A stretch of DNA of 64,000 nucleotides from Rhizobium lusitanum (lineage in GTDB: Bacteria; Pseudomonadota; Alphaproteobacteria; Rhizobiales; Rhizobiaceae), in assembly GCF_014189535.1 (NCBI RefSeq), contig NZ_CP050307.1:434001-498000 (forward strand), written 5' to 3'. Both the position numbers and the translations under genes were made by a program. Each line of letters begins with the position of its first letter. The first letter of the stretch is position 1. The notes below the pieces were generated by a model. The model was not told where the DNA came from. It did no database searches and saw only the letters and a list, made by a program, of their open reading frames with translations. Of this stretch, positions 53,281 through 64,000 are shown piece by piece.

Positions 53281-54495
53281 TTATTCGGCGACGACGGACA
53301 GGGGAGGATACTGCTCGCGATCGTCGAACCATTCGCCGACGATGCGGGAGATATGCACCAGCCCTTCCAGCCGCATGATCTCGCTGCTCGCCGATGGCGG
53401 CGCGCGTGTCGGCAGGCGTTTCAGCGCGGCAGCGAGCTGCTTCGGATCCGCAGACTCCTCCGGCAGCAGCATGTCGACGAGACCGAGTTCGCTCGCACGC
53501 TGGGCGCGGATCAGCTGCTCCTCCCGTGGCTTTGTGCGCGGGATGATCAGCGCCGGCTTGTCGAAGGACAGGATTTCGCAATAGGTGTTGTAGCCACCCA
53601 TGGCGACCACGCCTTTGGCGCCGGCGATCAGCTCCTCCATCTTGTTGTCGAACTCGATCACCTGCAGACAGGCAATCTTGCTTGCGCGCTTCAGAAGCTG
53701 AATGCGCTCCTTGGCGGGCATATAGGGGCCAAGCACGATCAGCGTCTTGTGTTGCAGCGTATGGTCTTGCTCGAAGGCGCTGACGACATCGTTGACGAGA
53801 TCGGCGCCGTCGCCGCCGCCGCCGGTGGTGACGAGAAGATAGTCTTCATCCGGCACATGTTCTGATTTCGCGCCTTGCGTGGAGACGCTGCGCTGCAGAA
53901 ATCCGACGAATTCCATTTTCCGGCGCACGCCTGGCGGCACGTCGAGACCGACCAGCGGGTCGTGAAAATCCGGCGGGCCGTAGACCCAGACGCGATCATA
54001 GAACTGATCGATCTTCTGGAGCACGTTGTTCTTCTTCCATTCGGCCTCGAGCAGATGGGGGGCATCCATGACGTCGCGCATGCCGAGCACGAGCGTCGTG
54101 CCGCGCGCCTTCAGATAGTGCAGGGTCTCCTCGACCTCGCCCTTCAGGCCCATCGGCTCCTTGTCGACGATGAAGATATCTGGCTGGAAGGTCTCCGCTG
54201 TGTGGCGGATGATCGACTGGCGCATCTTCAGCGTTTCCTGAAGATCGACATGGCTTGCCATCGACGTATACTCGCCGTCGCGCAGCTTGATCACGCTCGG
54301 CACCTTCACGAAATCCACTCGTGCTCGATAATCGAAAGCGCCGGCGATCGTCGCGCCGGAAATGATCAGGACCTTCAGTCCACGATAGTTCTCGACAAGC
54401 GCATGCGCGATGGTCCGGCACCGTCTGAGATGCCCCAGACCAAACGTGTCGTGGCTATACATGAGGATTCGAGCATCTTCTAAGCGCCGCTTCAT
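53281..54495 (-). CDS. COG4671-like glycosyltransferase (second of pair)
   Basis: A 404-residue GT-B protein: RILMYSHDTFGLGHLRRCRTIAHAL at the start, VLGMRDVMDAP in the middle and VVAMGGYNTYCEILSFDKPALIIPR as the nucleotide-sugar site. It is first in the three-glycosyltransferase string. The ATG at 54495 follows GAGG; an upstream ATG at 54522 would add nine residues with a poorer site. A gap of 101 bases follows the upstream permease stop, so a separate promoter is possible. Confidence 0.85.
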   Translation of the reverse strand: MKRRLEDARILMYSHDTFGLGHLRRCRTIAHALVENYRGLKVLIISGATIAGAFDYRARVDFVKVPSVIKLRDGEYTSMASHVDLQETLKMRQSIIRHTAETFQPDIFIVDKEPMGLKGEVEETLHYLKARGTTLVLGMRDVMDAPHLLEAEWKKNNVLQKIDQFYDRVWVYGPPDFHDPLVGLDVPPGVRRKMEFVGFLQRSVSTQGAKSEHVPDEDYLLVTTGGGGDGADLVNDVVSAFEQDHTLQHKTLIVLGPYMPAKERIQLLKRASKIACLQVIEFDNKMEELIAGAKGVVAMGGYNTYCEILSFDKPALIIPRTKPREEQLIRAQRASELGLVDMLLPEESADPKQLAAALKRLPTRAPPSASSEIMRLEGLVHISRIVGEWFDDREQYPPLSVVAE

Positions 54496-54596
54496 GGGCA
54501 AAACCTCAGGACTGAAAGTCATTTTCGCGGGTTCTCTGCAAACGACGTCCGCGGCCGCTCTTCGAATTGCAATCCATTTTCGGGCCACGCTTTCCG

Positions 54597-55772
54597 CTAT
54601 TTGTAGGGATCGGCCGCGTCGCGCAAGCCGTCTCCTAAAAAGTTGAACGCCAGAATGACCAAAATCACCGGCACCATCGGAAAAAGAAGCCAGGGATAAA
54701 ACGCAATAACGCTGGCGCCGCGAGCTTCGGTCAGCAGAATACCCCAACTGGTGATCGGCGGGCGAAGGCCGAGGCCCAGAAAGCTCAGCGCGGTTTCGCC
54801 GAGAATCATGCTGGGGATCGAAATCGTCGCCGTCGCGATCAGATGCGACATGAATCCGGGCACGAGATGCCTGCCGATGACGCGGGGCGAGCTCGCACCC
54901 ATCAACTGTGCAGCAAGAACATAGTCTTCTTCACGCAAAGACAAGAGCTTGGAGCGAACGGCTCGTGCAAGCCCCGTCCAATCGAGAATGCCGAGAATGA
55001 TGGTGATGCCGAAGTAGATCAGGATGGGGCTCCAGCTCACCGGCATGATCGCTGCAAGCGCCATCCACAGCGGCAGGCTCGGCAGCGATTGCAGCACTTC
55101 GATAACGCGCTGGACCAGAAGATCGAAGATACCGCCATGATATCCGGCGAGGCCGCCGATGACGATCCCGAGCACGAAGCTGATGGCGATGCCGATCAAT
55201 CCGATCGTCAGCGAGATGCGCGCGCCGTAGATGATCCGAGACAATACGTCGCGGCCCAGGCGGTCGGTGCCGAGCAGGTACATCTGGCCACCGACGGCGG
55301 GGCAGACCAGATGGATGTCCGAATCTACCATGCCCCAGAAGCGATAGGGATCGCCATGGCAGAGGAAGCGGATCGGCTGAACATCGGTGGAATTTTCGGT
55401 ATAGACCCGCCGCAATGTGTCGAGATCGAGCGTCATCGTGCGGCCATAGACGAAGGGGCCGACGAACTTGCCCTGGTCGAAGAGATGGATCGCCTGTGGC
55501 GGCGAGTGGATATATTCGACATTCCGGGTGTGCAGCCCGTACGGCGCCAGAAACTCCGAAATCAGGATCGTGCCGTAGAGCAGGATCAGGAAGATGCCGG
55601 ACGCGAGAGCGAGCTTGTGCCGCTTGAACTTCCACCACATCAGCCGCTTCTGCGAGGCCTGGTAATAACGCGCCTGACCGGCGGACATGGCTTCGAACTG
55701 ATCCGGATCGAAGGCGGCGGTAGAGACGTAATGCTCCAATGGGGCGCCGGGGCGCGGCAGGGATGCGGTCAC
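54597..55772 (-). CDS. ABC permease 2 of oligosaccharide/peptide importer (DppC-like)
   Basis: A 391-residue DppC-type permease. As in AgpC, a long insert follows the first helix (about residues 75-165, including DPYRFWGMVDSD) before GTDRLGRDVLSRIIYGARIS. The EAA-type loop is YVLAAQLMGASSPRVIGRHLVPG. Its start overlaps the upstream permease stop by four bases. Last gene of the second importer operon. Confidence 0.9.
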   Translation of the reverse strand: MTASLPRPGAPLEHYVSTAAFDPDQFEAMSAGQARYYQASQKRLMWWKFKRHKLALASGIFLILLYGTILISEFLAPYGLHTRNVEYIHSPPQAIHLFDQGKFVGPFVYGRTMTLDLDTLRRVYTENSTDVQPIRFLCHGDPYRFWGMVDSDIHLVCPAVGGQMYLLGTDRLGRDVLSRIIYGARISLTIGLIGIAISFVLGIVIGGLAGYHGGIFDLLVQRVIEVLQSLPSLPLWMALAAIMPVSWSPILIYFGITIILGILDWTGLARAVRSKLLSLREEDYVLAAQLMGASSPRVIGRHLVPGFMSHLIATATISIPSMILGETALSFLGLGLRPPITSWGILLTEARGASVIAFYPWLLFPMVPVILVILAFNFLGDGLRDAADPYK

Positions 55773-56767
55773 TTTGTGCTCCTGCCTTGCAAGCGGATAC
55801 GTGGATCGAGGAAGCCGAGGGCGATATCGGAGATCAGTACGCCGATGACGTTCAGGAAGGCGAGGAACATCAGGAACGAGCCGGCGAGATACATGTCCTG
55901 GCTCTGTAACGCCTTGATCAGCATCGGCCCGGTCGTTTCCAGCGACAGTACGATGGCGGTGATTTCCGCGCCGGAAATGATCGACGGCAGGATGGAGCCG
56001 ATGTCGGCGACGAAAAAGTTCAGCGCCATGCGCAGCGGATATTTCACCAGCGCTTTGAGGGGATGCAGCCCCTTGGCGCGAGCGGTGATGACATATTGCT
56101 TCTGCATCTCATCGAGCAGATTGGCGCGCAGGCGTCGGATCATGCCGGCCGTGCCCGCCGTGCCGACGATGATGACCGGAATCCATAGATGCGACAGGAT
56201 CGAGCGCGCCTTTTCCCAGCTCATCGGCTGCGATAGGTATTTCTGATCCATCAGATGGCCGATCGAGACGCCGAACCAGACATTGGCGAAATACATCAGG
56301 ATCAGCGCCAGCATGAAGTTCGGGATGGCGATGCCGAGCAGGCCGAAAAAGGTCAGGCCGTAATCGCCCCAACTATACTGATGAGTGGCGGAATAGATGC
56401 CGATGGGGAAGGCGATCAGCCAGGTCAGCAGGATCGTCGTCATCGAGACGAGGATCGTCAGCCATACTCTGTCGCCGACGACTTCGGACACCGGCAACTG
56501 ATATTCAAAGGAATATCCATAATCGCCATGCAGCATTCCGGCGGCCCAATAGACATATTGCAGGGCCATGGGCTTATCGAGCCCGTATTCGTGGCGAAGG
56601 TCAGTGATTTCCTGCAGGTTGGCAGTCTCGCCCTGCGCGCGAAGTTCGGCGATCTGGCTTTCGAAGAAGTCGCCGGGCGGCAACTGGATGATGGTGAAGA
56701 CCAGCATCGAAATGACGATCAGCGTCGGAACCATCACCACGATGCGCCAGAGGATATATTTAAGCAT
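55769..56767 (-). CDS. ABC permease 1 of oligosaccharide/peptide importer (DppB-like)
   Basis: A 332-residue DppB-type permease: MLKYILWRIVVMVPTLIVISMLVF, YGLDKPMALQYVYW, and loop YVITARAKGLHPLKALVKYPLRMAL. Six helices expected. Start overlaps the binding-protein stop by eight bases; stop overlaps the next permease start by four. Paralogous to agpB. Confidence 0.9.
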   Translation of the reverse strand: MLKYILWRIVVMVPTLIVISMLVFTIIQLPPGDFFESQIAELRAQGETANLQEITDLRHEYGLDKPMALQYVYWAAGMLHGDYGYSFEYQLPVSEVVGDRVWLTILVSMTTILLTWLIAFPIGIYSATHQYSWGDYGLTFFGLLGIAIPNFMLALILMYFANVWFGVSIGHLMDQKYLSQPMSWEKARSILSHLWIPVIIVGTAGTAGMIRRLRANLLDEMQKQYVITARAKGLHPLKALVKYPLRMALNFFVADIGSILPSIISGAEITAIVLSLETTGPMLIKALQSQDMYLAGSFLMFLAFLNVIGVLISDIALGFLDPRIRLQGRSTK

Positions 56768-58669
56768 GTGCCTGATCCTCCTTCAGCCAAAAGGTATCGG
56801 GCATATAGATGCCGAGATAGCAGGTCGGATCGAAGCCATAGAGTGCCTTCTCGGGCACATTCTGCAGGCGTGACGAGTGCAGGATCGGCTGCATCGTGCC
56901 GTTGATCAGCCCGATGGAGAAGACTTGTTCGGAATAGATCGACAGCATCTTATGCCATATCTCGGCGCGCTCGAAGGAGGAGGCCGCTTTTCCCCATTCG
57001 CCGAGAAGCCTGACCAGTTCCGCCGCCTCCGGTACATCCGGCGCGACGCCCTGGGTTTGGCGGGAAAGATAGTACATGCCCCAAAGCGGCCATTGCATCT
57101 GATCGTCCATCGTCGGTGCAAGTTGGCCGGGGTTCATGTCCGCGGTCGCCACCCCATTGTCGAGGCCGTACCAGATCGACATCATGATGCGGCCGCCCAT
57201 GGCGCGGCTGCGAAAGATGTCGCGTTGCGAGACGCGGGTGAAGAGTGCGATGCCGACCTTGCGCCAATGATCGGTGATCAATTCCAATACGTCGGTATCG
57301 AGCGTGCTTTCGCCGGGGGTCTCGACCGTAATTTCCGCGCGTCTGCCATCCGGCAGCAGGCGAATACCGTCCTCGTCGCGCTTGTCGAGGCCGGCGGCAT
57401 CCAGCAGTGCATTGGCTTGAGCCGTATCGTGAGCAATCCATGCGGCGGCGTATTCCGGCTTGTAGAGCGGGCTTTCCGGCAGCACGGTGTCGGCGCTTTC
57501 GGTGCCCAGACCGTAGAAGACTGCCATGTTGATCTCGTGCCGATCGATTGCCAGCGACAGCGCCCGGCGCACGCGCACGTCGCGCAAGACGTCGCGCCAG
57601 ACTGGATCGGCACTGTTGAGGTTCGGCAGCAAAGCGACGCGTGAACCGCGCGTCGATTTCCAGAGATTGACCTTCACCGGATAGTGCTTCTCAGCGTCCT
57701 TTAGGAGGGTGTAGTCGTTGAAGTCGAGGCCTGTCGCCTGCAGGTCGCTTTCACCGGCGCCGGTTTTTGCCGTGATGATTGCTGCCGAGCTGATACTCAG
57801 AACAAAACGGTCGACATAGGGCAGCTGCCGGCCATTTTCGTCGACGCGGTGGAAATAGGGGTTGCGCTCGAAAACGAATTGTTCGGCCGGCGGCGCGGTC
57901 GTGTTGCGCCAGGGATCGAGCACGGGCAGCTTGGGGTTCTCCGGCCTATAGGCACGGCCCTTCTTGATGTGCATATCCTGCCATTTGCGCACACGGGCTT
58001 CCTGCATCAGCGCAGCAAGCCGGATACTGTCCTGATATTTCTTATGAAACTGCTTCAGATAATGGCCGGGGCCGGAGATCACCAACGGCTGGGGCGCGGC
58101 CAGGCTCGGCAGGAAATCCGGATTGGGCTGATCCCAGGAATAGCGCACCGTCAGCTCGTCCAGCACTTCGAAACGTGGCAGGCTGCCATGCGGGCGCAGC
58201 TCCAGTGCGCCGCCACCCGGCGTCAGTTCCTTGTTGAGGATGACGTCTTCCCACCAATAGCGGAAATCATCCGAGGTGAAGGGGTGGCCGTCCGACCACT
58301 TATGCCCCTTGCGCAGCTTGAAGGTGAAAACGCAATCATTGAGCGCGGAGTAGGATTCGAGAATATCGGGCTGCAGCGTCAAGGTTCGATCATAGCCGAC
58401 AAGGCGGGCATAGCCATAGATCGTCATGAATCGGATATCGTTCTGGCTGCCGATGATCGTGCGAACCGTGCCGCCATAATGGCCGGGTGCATGGCCCAGG
58501 GCCTTGATGTTGACGACACGTGGAAATTTCGGCAGGCGCTTGACGAGCGGCGGCATCTGGCCGGAGCGGAGCCAATCCGCCAGGTAATCCGGTTCGTTGT
58601 CGACCTCCGCCGCCATAGCAGGCAGCGGCAGGACGCTGGAGGCCATCAGGCCAAGGAAGGTTCGACGGC

Positions 58670-58676
<7 letters not shown>
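56760..58676 (-). CDS. Binding protein of second importer, Tat-type signal (SBP family 5)
   Basis: A 638-residue family 5 binding protein. The signal peptide VSRRTFLGLMASSVLPLPAMAAE is a good twin-arginine signal (S-R-R-x-F-L), so export may occur folded. Mature landmarks are YSALNDCVFTFKLRKGHKWSDGHPFTSDDFRYWWED and RVRRALSLAIDRHEINMAVFYG. I place the GTG start at 58676, overlapping the ATPase stop by seven bases; no ATG precedes the signal. Similar in size to AgpA, hence more probably an oligosaccharide than a peptide binder. Ligand unknown. Confidence 0.85.
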
Positions 58677-60577
<1,901 letters not shown>

Positions 60578-60738
60578 GCCTGTGTAGTCCCAATTGCACG
60601 ACCTTATACGGTCCCATTTGGCACACTAACGTAGGCCATAACGGGTGTCCAGTTGGTCAAAGCAGGACTTGAACAGTAAAAAAACTGTCATTTTTCCAAT
60701 GATCTATCGGGAAATGCTTAACTAAGCATGCCTTATTA

Positions 60739-62085
60739 TCATTGAATGAACTTTTCGACTTGCGGGCGGTTCTCGAACTTCTTGGCGTCCCGGTGCAGCA
60801 GAATAACCTGCTCAGCCTCCGACAGAGCGTCGATCGCTGTATCGTGAAAGACTTCGGAAGTACCGTTCTGCGCGGCATTGGCCTTTGGATGGACGACCGT
60901 GAAACGCTGCCGCACGCCGCGCAGCCGCTCTTCGCCAAGCGTCACCCATTCGCTGTCGGTGTAACCGGAAAAAGCCTGGCTCGCGATCACTTCCGTCGAA
61001 TATTTCTTGGTCAGCGACTGTAGCCGCTGCACCTCGTTGACGGCGGCGCCGAAGGCCGAGAAGGTCAAGCGGTCCTTCAGCCCGACATTGCCGAACATGA
61101 CGTTGCCGACATGCAGCCCTATGCCGTAGCGCACTTCGCTGAGGCCACGGCTCTGACGATCCTTGTTCAGCGCGGTGACCCGGTTCTGCGCCTGGAAAAC
61201 GGCGGATAGTGCCGCCTCACAGGCGACCTTGGAGGGATCCTTGTGCCGGCCGCAGGGATAGACGGCGAGAAAGCCATCGCCCAGGAAACTCAAAATCTCG
61301 CCGCCGTTGCGGTTGAATGGCGCGGCGATGGCGTCGAAGAACTCGTTCAGCGTATCGATATAGGCTTGGCGCCCTTCTTTCTCGGCGTAAACGGTCGATT
61401 CCCGCATGTCGCCCATGACGAGGGCCGCGCGAATAGTCTCACCGTCGCCGCGGCGGACCTGGCCGTTCAGGACGCGCTTGCCGGCGTCGCCGCCGAGATA
61501 GGTTGTCAGCATGTTGTTGGCGAGCTTGCCGAGAACCGCCACCTTGGCCGCCATGGCAAGGTGGTTCTGCATGCGCATCAGCGCGCCGATCATTTCCTCG
61601 CTAAAGCCGCTGATGCTGTCGGTCGACCAGGAGCCCATCATCCCCTGGGTCGAGCCGGCGCCAAAGGTCTGTACGAAGGCTATGTAGTCGGTAATCTTTT
61701 CTCCGCGCAGGTCCCCGAAGACCGGAAATTCCAGCGGCCCATCGACGTCGATCCGGCGGCGCAGATGCAGGAGATTGTTGGAAAGCAGATAATAATAGGG
61801 GCTTTGCACGAAGCGGTCCGGCTTGTCGTCCGTATGCCGGTAGCCTTCGATCGTTAACCCACCGGCGCGCCGCCAGGTGAAGCCGAGCGCGTCATAGAGC
61901 GGATGCAGCATCGAAAAGGTCAGGTGCACGCGGGCGATCGGCAGGCCGGAAGCCGCCATCCGCTCGCAGAAACCGCGAACGATGGTCTCCAGGTCTTCGC
62001 CGGTCAGTGCCGCCTGGGTTAGCCATTCCGCGACCTTGTCCAGAAAAATATCGGAAACACTCGAATGAACTGTCATCGCCGCCAC
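60739..62085 (-). CDS. Class III adenylate/guanylate cyclase
   Basis: A 448-residue soluble protein. Residues 1-200 form an N-terminal sensory region like that of rhizobial cyclases; the cyclase homology domain spans about 215-400. Both metal aspartates (Asp226 in GDMRES, Asp270 in FLGDGFLAVY) and the transition-state Asn350 and Arg354 (AAVNEVQRL) are present. The purine-selecting positions are unusual: Ser266 where lysine is normal and Ser343 where Asp or Thr is normal. Activity is likely, the product (cAMP, cGMP or other) is not predictable. GTG start with AGGA six bases upstream; ATG at 62076 is the alternative. Confidence 0.88.
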   Translation of the reverse strand: MAAMTVHSSVSDIFLDKVAEWLTQAALTGEDLETIVRGFCERMAASGLPIARVHLTFSMLHPLYDALGFTWRRAGGLTIEGYRHTDDKPDRFVQSPYYYLLSNNLLHLRRRIDVDGPLEFPVFGDLRGEKITDYIAFVQTFGAGSTQGMMGSWSTDSISGFSEEMIGALMRMQNHLAMAAKVAVLGKLANNMLTTYLGGDAGKRVLNGQVRRGDGETIRAALVMGDMRESTVYAEKEGRQAYIDTLNEFFDAIAAPFNRNGGEILSFLGDGFLAVYPCGRHKDPSKVACEAALSAVFQAQNRVTALNKDRQSRGLSEVRYGIGLHVGNVMFGNVGLKDRLTFSAFGAAVNEVQRLQSLTKKYSTEVIASQAFSGYTDSEWVTLGEERLRGVRQRFTVVHPKANAAQNGTSEVFHDTAIDALSEAEQVILLHRDAKKFENRPQVEKFIQ

Positions 62086-62428
62086 GGCCTATCCTTGCAA
62101 TCAAAAGAACTGCTCATCCTCGGCAACGCGCTACCGATCACATGATGTGGGCTCGGCACCATCGTCTCCAGGCCTATTGGCATAGGTCGGATGAGAGAAA
62201 TACCCGACAAGCGACGGCACACTTCCTCCGAAACTCAGAATCGCGCCGACGCCCTGAAAAGATTTCAACGCGCCTTTGCCGCCTCCAGGCGAACATATGA
62301 CGCATTGGAAAATAGGCCGACAGATCTACCGGCTCTCGTTTTGTTCTCCTCAAATAAGGTTCTCATCTCGCTGAAACAATGGTTGAAAACGACGGGGCGT
62401 AATAAAAATCCGCCCGCGATGAAAATCG
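62086..62428. other. Gap between the DUF3095 and cyclase genes
   Basis: 343 bases without a supported gene. The promoter of the cyclase gene should be here; I found no clear operator or terminator. Short frames on both strands have no recognisable content. Confidence 0.5.
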
Positions 62429-63625
62429 TCATGGCATGCCGGGCGAAGGCAGGGCCGCCGCCGTGGTTTCGCCGGCGTGCAGTTTTTTACGCAATGCCAT
62501 AGCCGCCATCGCATAGCCGCCGCTGGCGCCGTCGATGAAATGCATATGGTCGCGCATCAGCGGTGTCGGCACGAAACAGGTCATGAGCGCGCTGTCCTGC
62601 CGATGCAGGCCATAACGGCAGACGCCTTCGGCCTCGGCCGCGCGCAGCCGCGCCTCAATGCGCCCGAGATGCGCCGCATCGACATCGATGGTCATCTTCA
62701 GCCCATCGTCGAATTTGCGGAAATCGGAATTTGCGGCGAGGTCACGTCGATAGATCTTGGCGTCGAAGTTTGCCAGGCGGATGCCGAATTTGTCGAGAAT
62801 GTAGACGAAAACGATCTGGGCGGCGATCGCAAGCTTGCGCCGCCAGCGATTGGCCGCCAGCGCGGTGGCGCGGGCTTCGATCTCGGTACCTTTGAAGACA
62901 AGCGCCAGTGTAGGGCCTTCGACGGGGACGGGATGGCCGTCGCGGTCCTGCCCCACGGAAATGGCGATAACATCGGTCACCAGGCGCCGAAATTCCGGGC
63001 CGCTGCCCGCAGCGTCAGGAACGGCGATGATCGAGACGATCTCGCCATTCTGCGCCTTGATCGGGTTCCATCGGCAGGAGAGGCCGGTCAGGTCCGGCCG
63101 CGTCTCCGGTGCTGCCGCCTCGACGACAAAGCGTCCTGCCTTCATCTGGCTTTCCGCCCAGCTCGCACCACCGCCGGCGAACATGGCGTAGGACACGAAA
63201 TCGCTGGGGCTGAAGCGGGCAACGCGTACATCCAGTCCTTCGGCGCGAACGTCCGCCATGGGTACCAGCGCGGTGCGCAGGCTGAGCTGCAACTCTTCCG
63301 TCGCCCAGGTCCGCACGGCTGAGAGCGCTTCCCGCACGCGCACTTCACCGGAAGGAGGGATAGCCACAAGAGCGCCGTCTCCGCCGAAGACGAAGGGGTA
63401 ATCGCCCTTGTCCAGCGCGTTGAGCACGGCGGAAATTACGCTGGCGCCAGCCATGTTGACGGATTTGTAGTGACCAGAGGCGATCGCATTGGTCGAGCTG
63501 ACGATATCGGCCACCGCCAGCAACCAGTCATCGGGAAGCGGCTGGTAGTTGTCGATGTCCGCCACGCCCTCAAAATGGGTAAAAACCGGCAATGCACGGA
63601 AGAAATCGTCGTTCGGATCGGCCAT
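62429..63625 (-). CDS. DUF3095 cyclase-like protein
   Basis: A 398-residue soluble protein of the DUF3095 family. It keeps cyclase-like metal sites: VADIVSSTNAI resembles the first aspartate loop (FADIVGFT) and FVFGGDGALVAIP the second (GDG). The C-terminal half ends in DHMHFIDGASGGYAMAAMALR. Whether it makes a nucleotide is unknown. It lies 343 bases upstream of the class III cyclase on the same strand and is divergent from the methyltransferase at the right edge. Confidence 0.8.
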   Translation of the reverse strand: MADPNDDFFRALPVFTHFEGVADIDNYQPLPDDWLLAVADIVSSTNAIASGHYKSVNMAGASVISAVLNALDKGDYPFVFGGDGALVAIPPSGEVRVREALSAVRTWATEELQLSLRTALVPMADVRAEGLDVRVARFSPSDFVSYAMFAGGGASWAESQMKAGRFVVEAAAPETRPDLTGLSCRWNPIKAQNGEIVSIIAVPDAAGSGPEFRRLVTDVIAISVGQDRDGHPVPVEGPTLALVFKGTEIEARATALAANRWRRKLAIAAQIVFVYILDKFGIRLANFDAKIYRRDLAANSDFRKFDDGLKMTIDVDAAHLGRIEARLRAAEAEGVCRYGLHRQDSALMTCFVPTPLMRDHMHFIDGASGGYAMAAMALRKKLHAGETTAAALPSPGMP

Positions 63626-63771
63626 GACACATCTCCCTTCTATGCGCGCCGCAACAATCTATCCCTACAGTAACCGCGTCGAAAAACCAGCAAGCGGTCG
63701 ACGCGGCGACATTTGCCATGCTACTCCGGCTCGCAGAGAGATACCACGACGTCAAGGACAAGACAGATACG

Positions 63772-64000
63772 ATGAGCCGCCTGGATAGTTTCATCCGTCG
63801 CCTGACCGCACAGCGCGACATTCTCAACGCCACTGCCGACAAGGTCAAAATGCTCGACGGTCCCGTGCTGGAGCTTGGGCTTGGCAACGGCCGCACGTTC
63901 GATCACCTGCGCGAGCTTTTCCCCGACCGCCGGATCGTCGCCTTCGACCGCGCCGCCAACGCTTATGGTCCGTCGATGCCTGAAGCAGGCAATCTGGTAC
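63772..64000 (+). CDS. Class I SAM-dependent methyltransferase (cut by window edge)
   Basis: Only the first 76 codons are in the window. Motif I VLELGLGNGRTFDHL and the following FPDRRIVAFDRA identify a SAM-binding Rossmann fold. An in-frame ATG at 63718 would add 18 residues; neither has a strong ribosome site. Divergent from the DUF3095 gene. Confidence 0.75.
   Translation, partial: MSRLDSFIRRLTAQRDILNATADKVKMLDGPVLELGLGNGRTFDHLRELFPDRRIVAFDRAANAYGPSMPEAGNLV

Overview
The window looks like a replicon of a fast-growing rhizobium (Rhizobium/Agrobacterium type, Alphaproteobacteria). It is GC-rich and densely coded, with many 4-base ATGA gene overlaps. It carries a complete-looking succinoglycan (exo) cluster in the Sinorhizobium meliloti gene order, a rhizobial alpha-galactoside (agp) operon, a DUF982 protein and rhizobium-style intergenic palindromes. 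Species cannot be fixed from sequence alone.

Layout. (1) 56-1632: an FMN reductase and an EamA permease. (2) 1639-21675: the succinoglycan locus. exoP, exoN, exoO, exoM, exoA, exoL, exoK, exoH and exoT lie on the minus strand, exoW and exoV on plus, exoU and exoX on minus, then exoY, exoF, exoQ and exoZ on plus. Together they encode priming, seven further sugar transfers, pyruvyl, succinyl and acetyl decoration, flipping, polymerisation, chain-length control and depolymerisation. exoI is absent between exoH and exoT, and exoB does not follow exoZ. A 734-base AT-rich regulatory stretch separates the repressor exoX from its target exoY. (3) 22043-22393: a small BP74-like protein. (4) 22477-30132: a ribose-type sugar ABC importer, an aldo/keto reductase, a UxaA-type dehydratase and a divergent GntR regulator with two winged helices, probably one oxidative sugar-degradation unit. 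(5) 30168-34115: a secreted-looking protein with a C-terminal Hint domain and a GH2 glycosidase. (6) 34403-45902: AraC regulator agpT, two GH4 alpha-galactosidases around an agpABCD-type importer, then an FAH-family dehydratase candidate.

(7) 46001-64000: an almost wholly minus-strand accessory block. It holds a DUF982 protein, a methyltransferase, a stand-alone cyclic-nucleotide-binding protein, a 904-residue ABC-exporter-like protein whose ATPase motifs are all destroyed, three glycosyltransferases (two related COG4671-like enzymes flanking a GT4), a second peptide/oligosaccharide ABC importer with a Tat-type binding protein, a class III cyclase with non-standard purine-selecting residues, and a DUF3095 cyclase-like protein. 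A truncated methyltransferase leaves the right edge on the plus strand.

The best candidate for an undescribed system is block 7: nucleotide cyclase homologues, a cNMP sensor without an output domain, and a pseudo-ABC exporter next to a small glycosyltransferase set. The parts suggest nucleotide-controlled synthesis or export of a surface glycan. That functional link is inference from gene order, not something the sequence proves.
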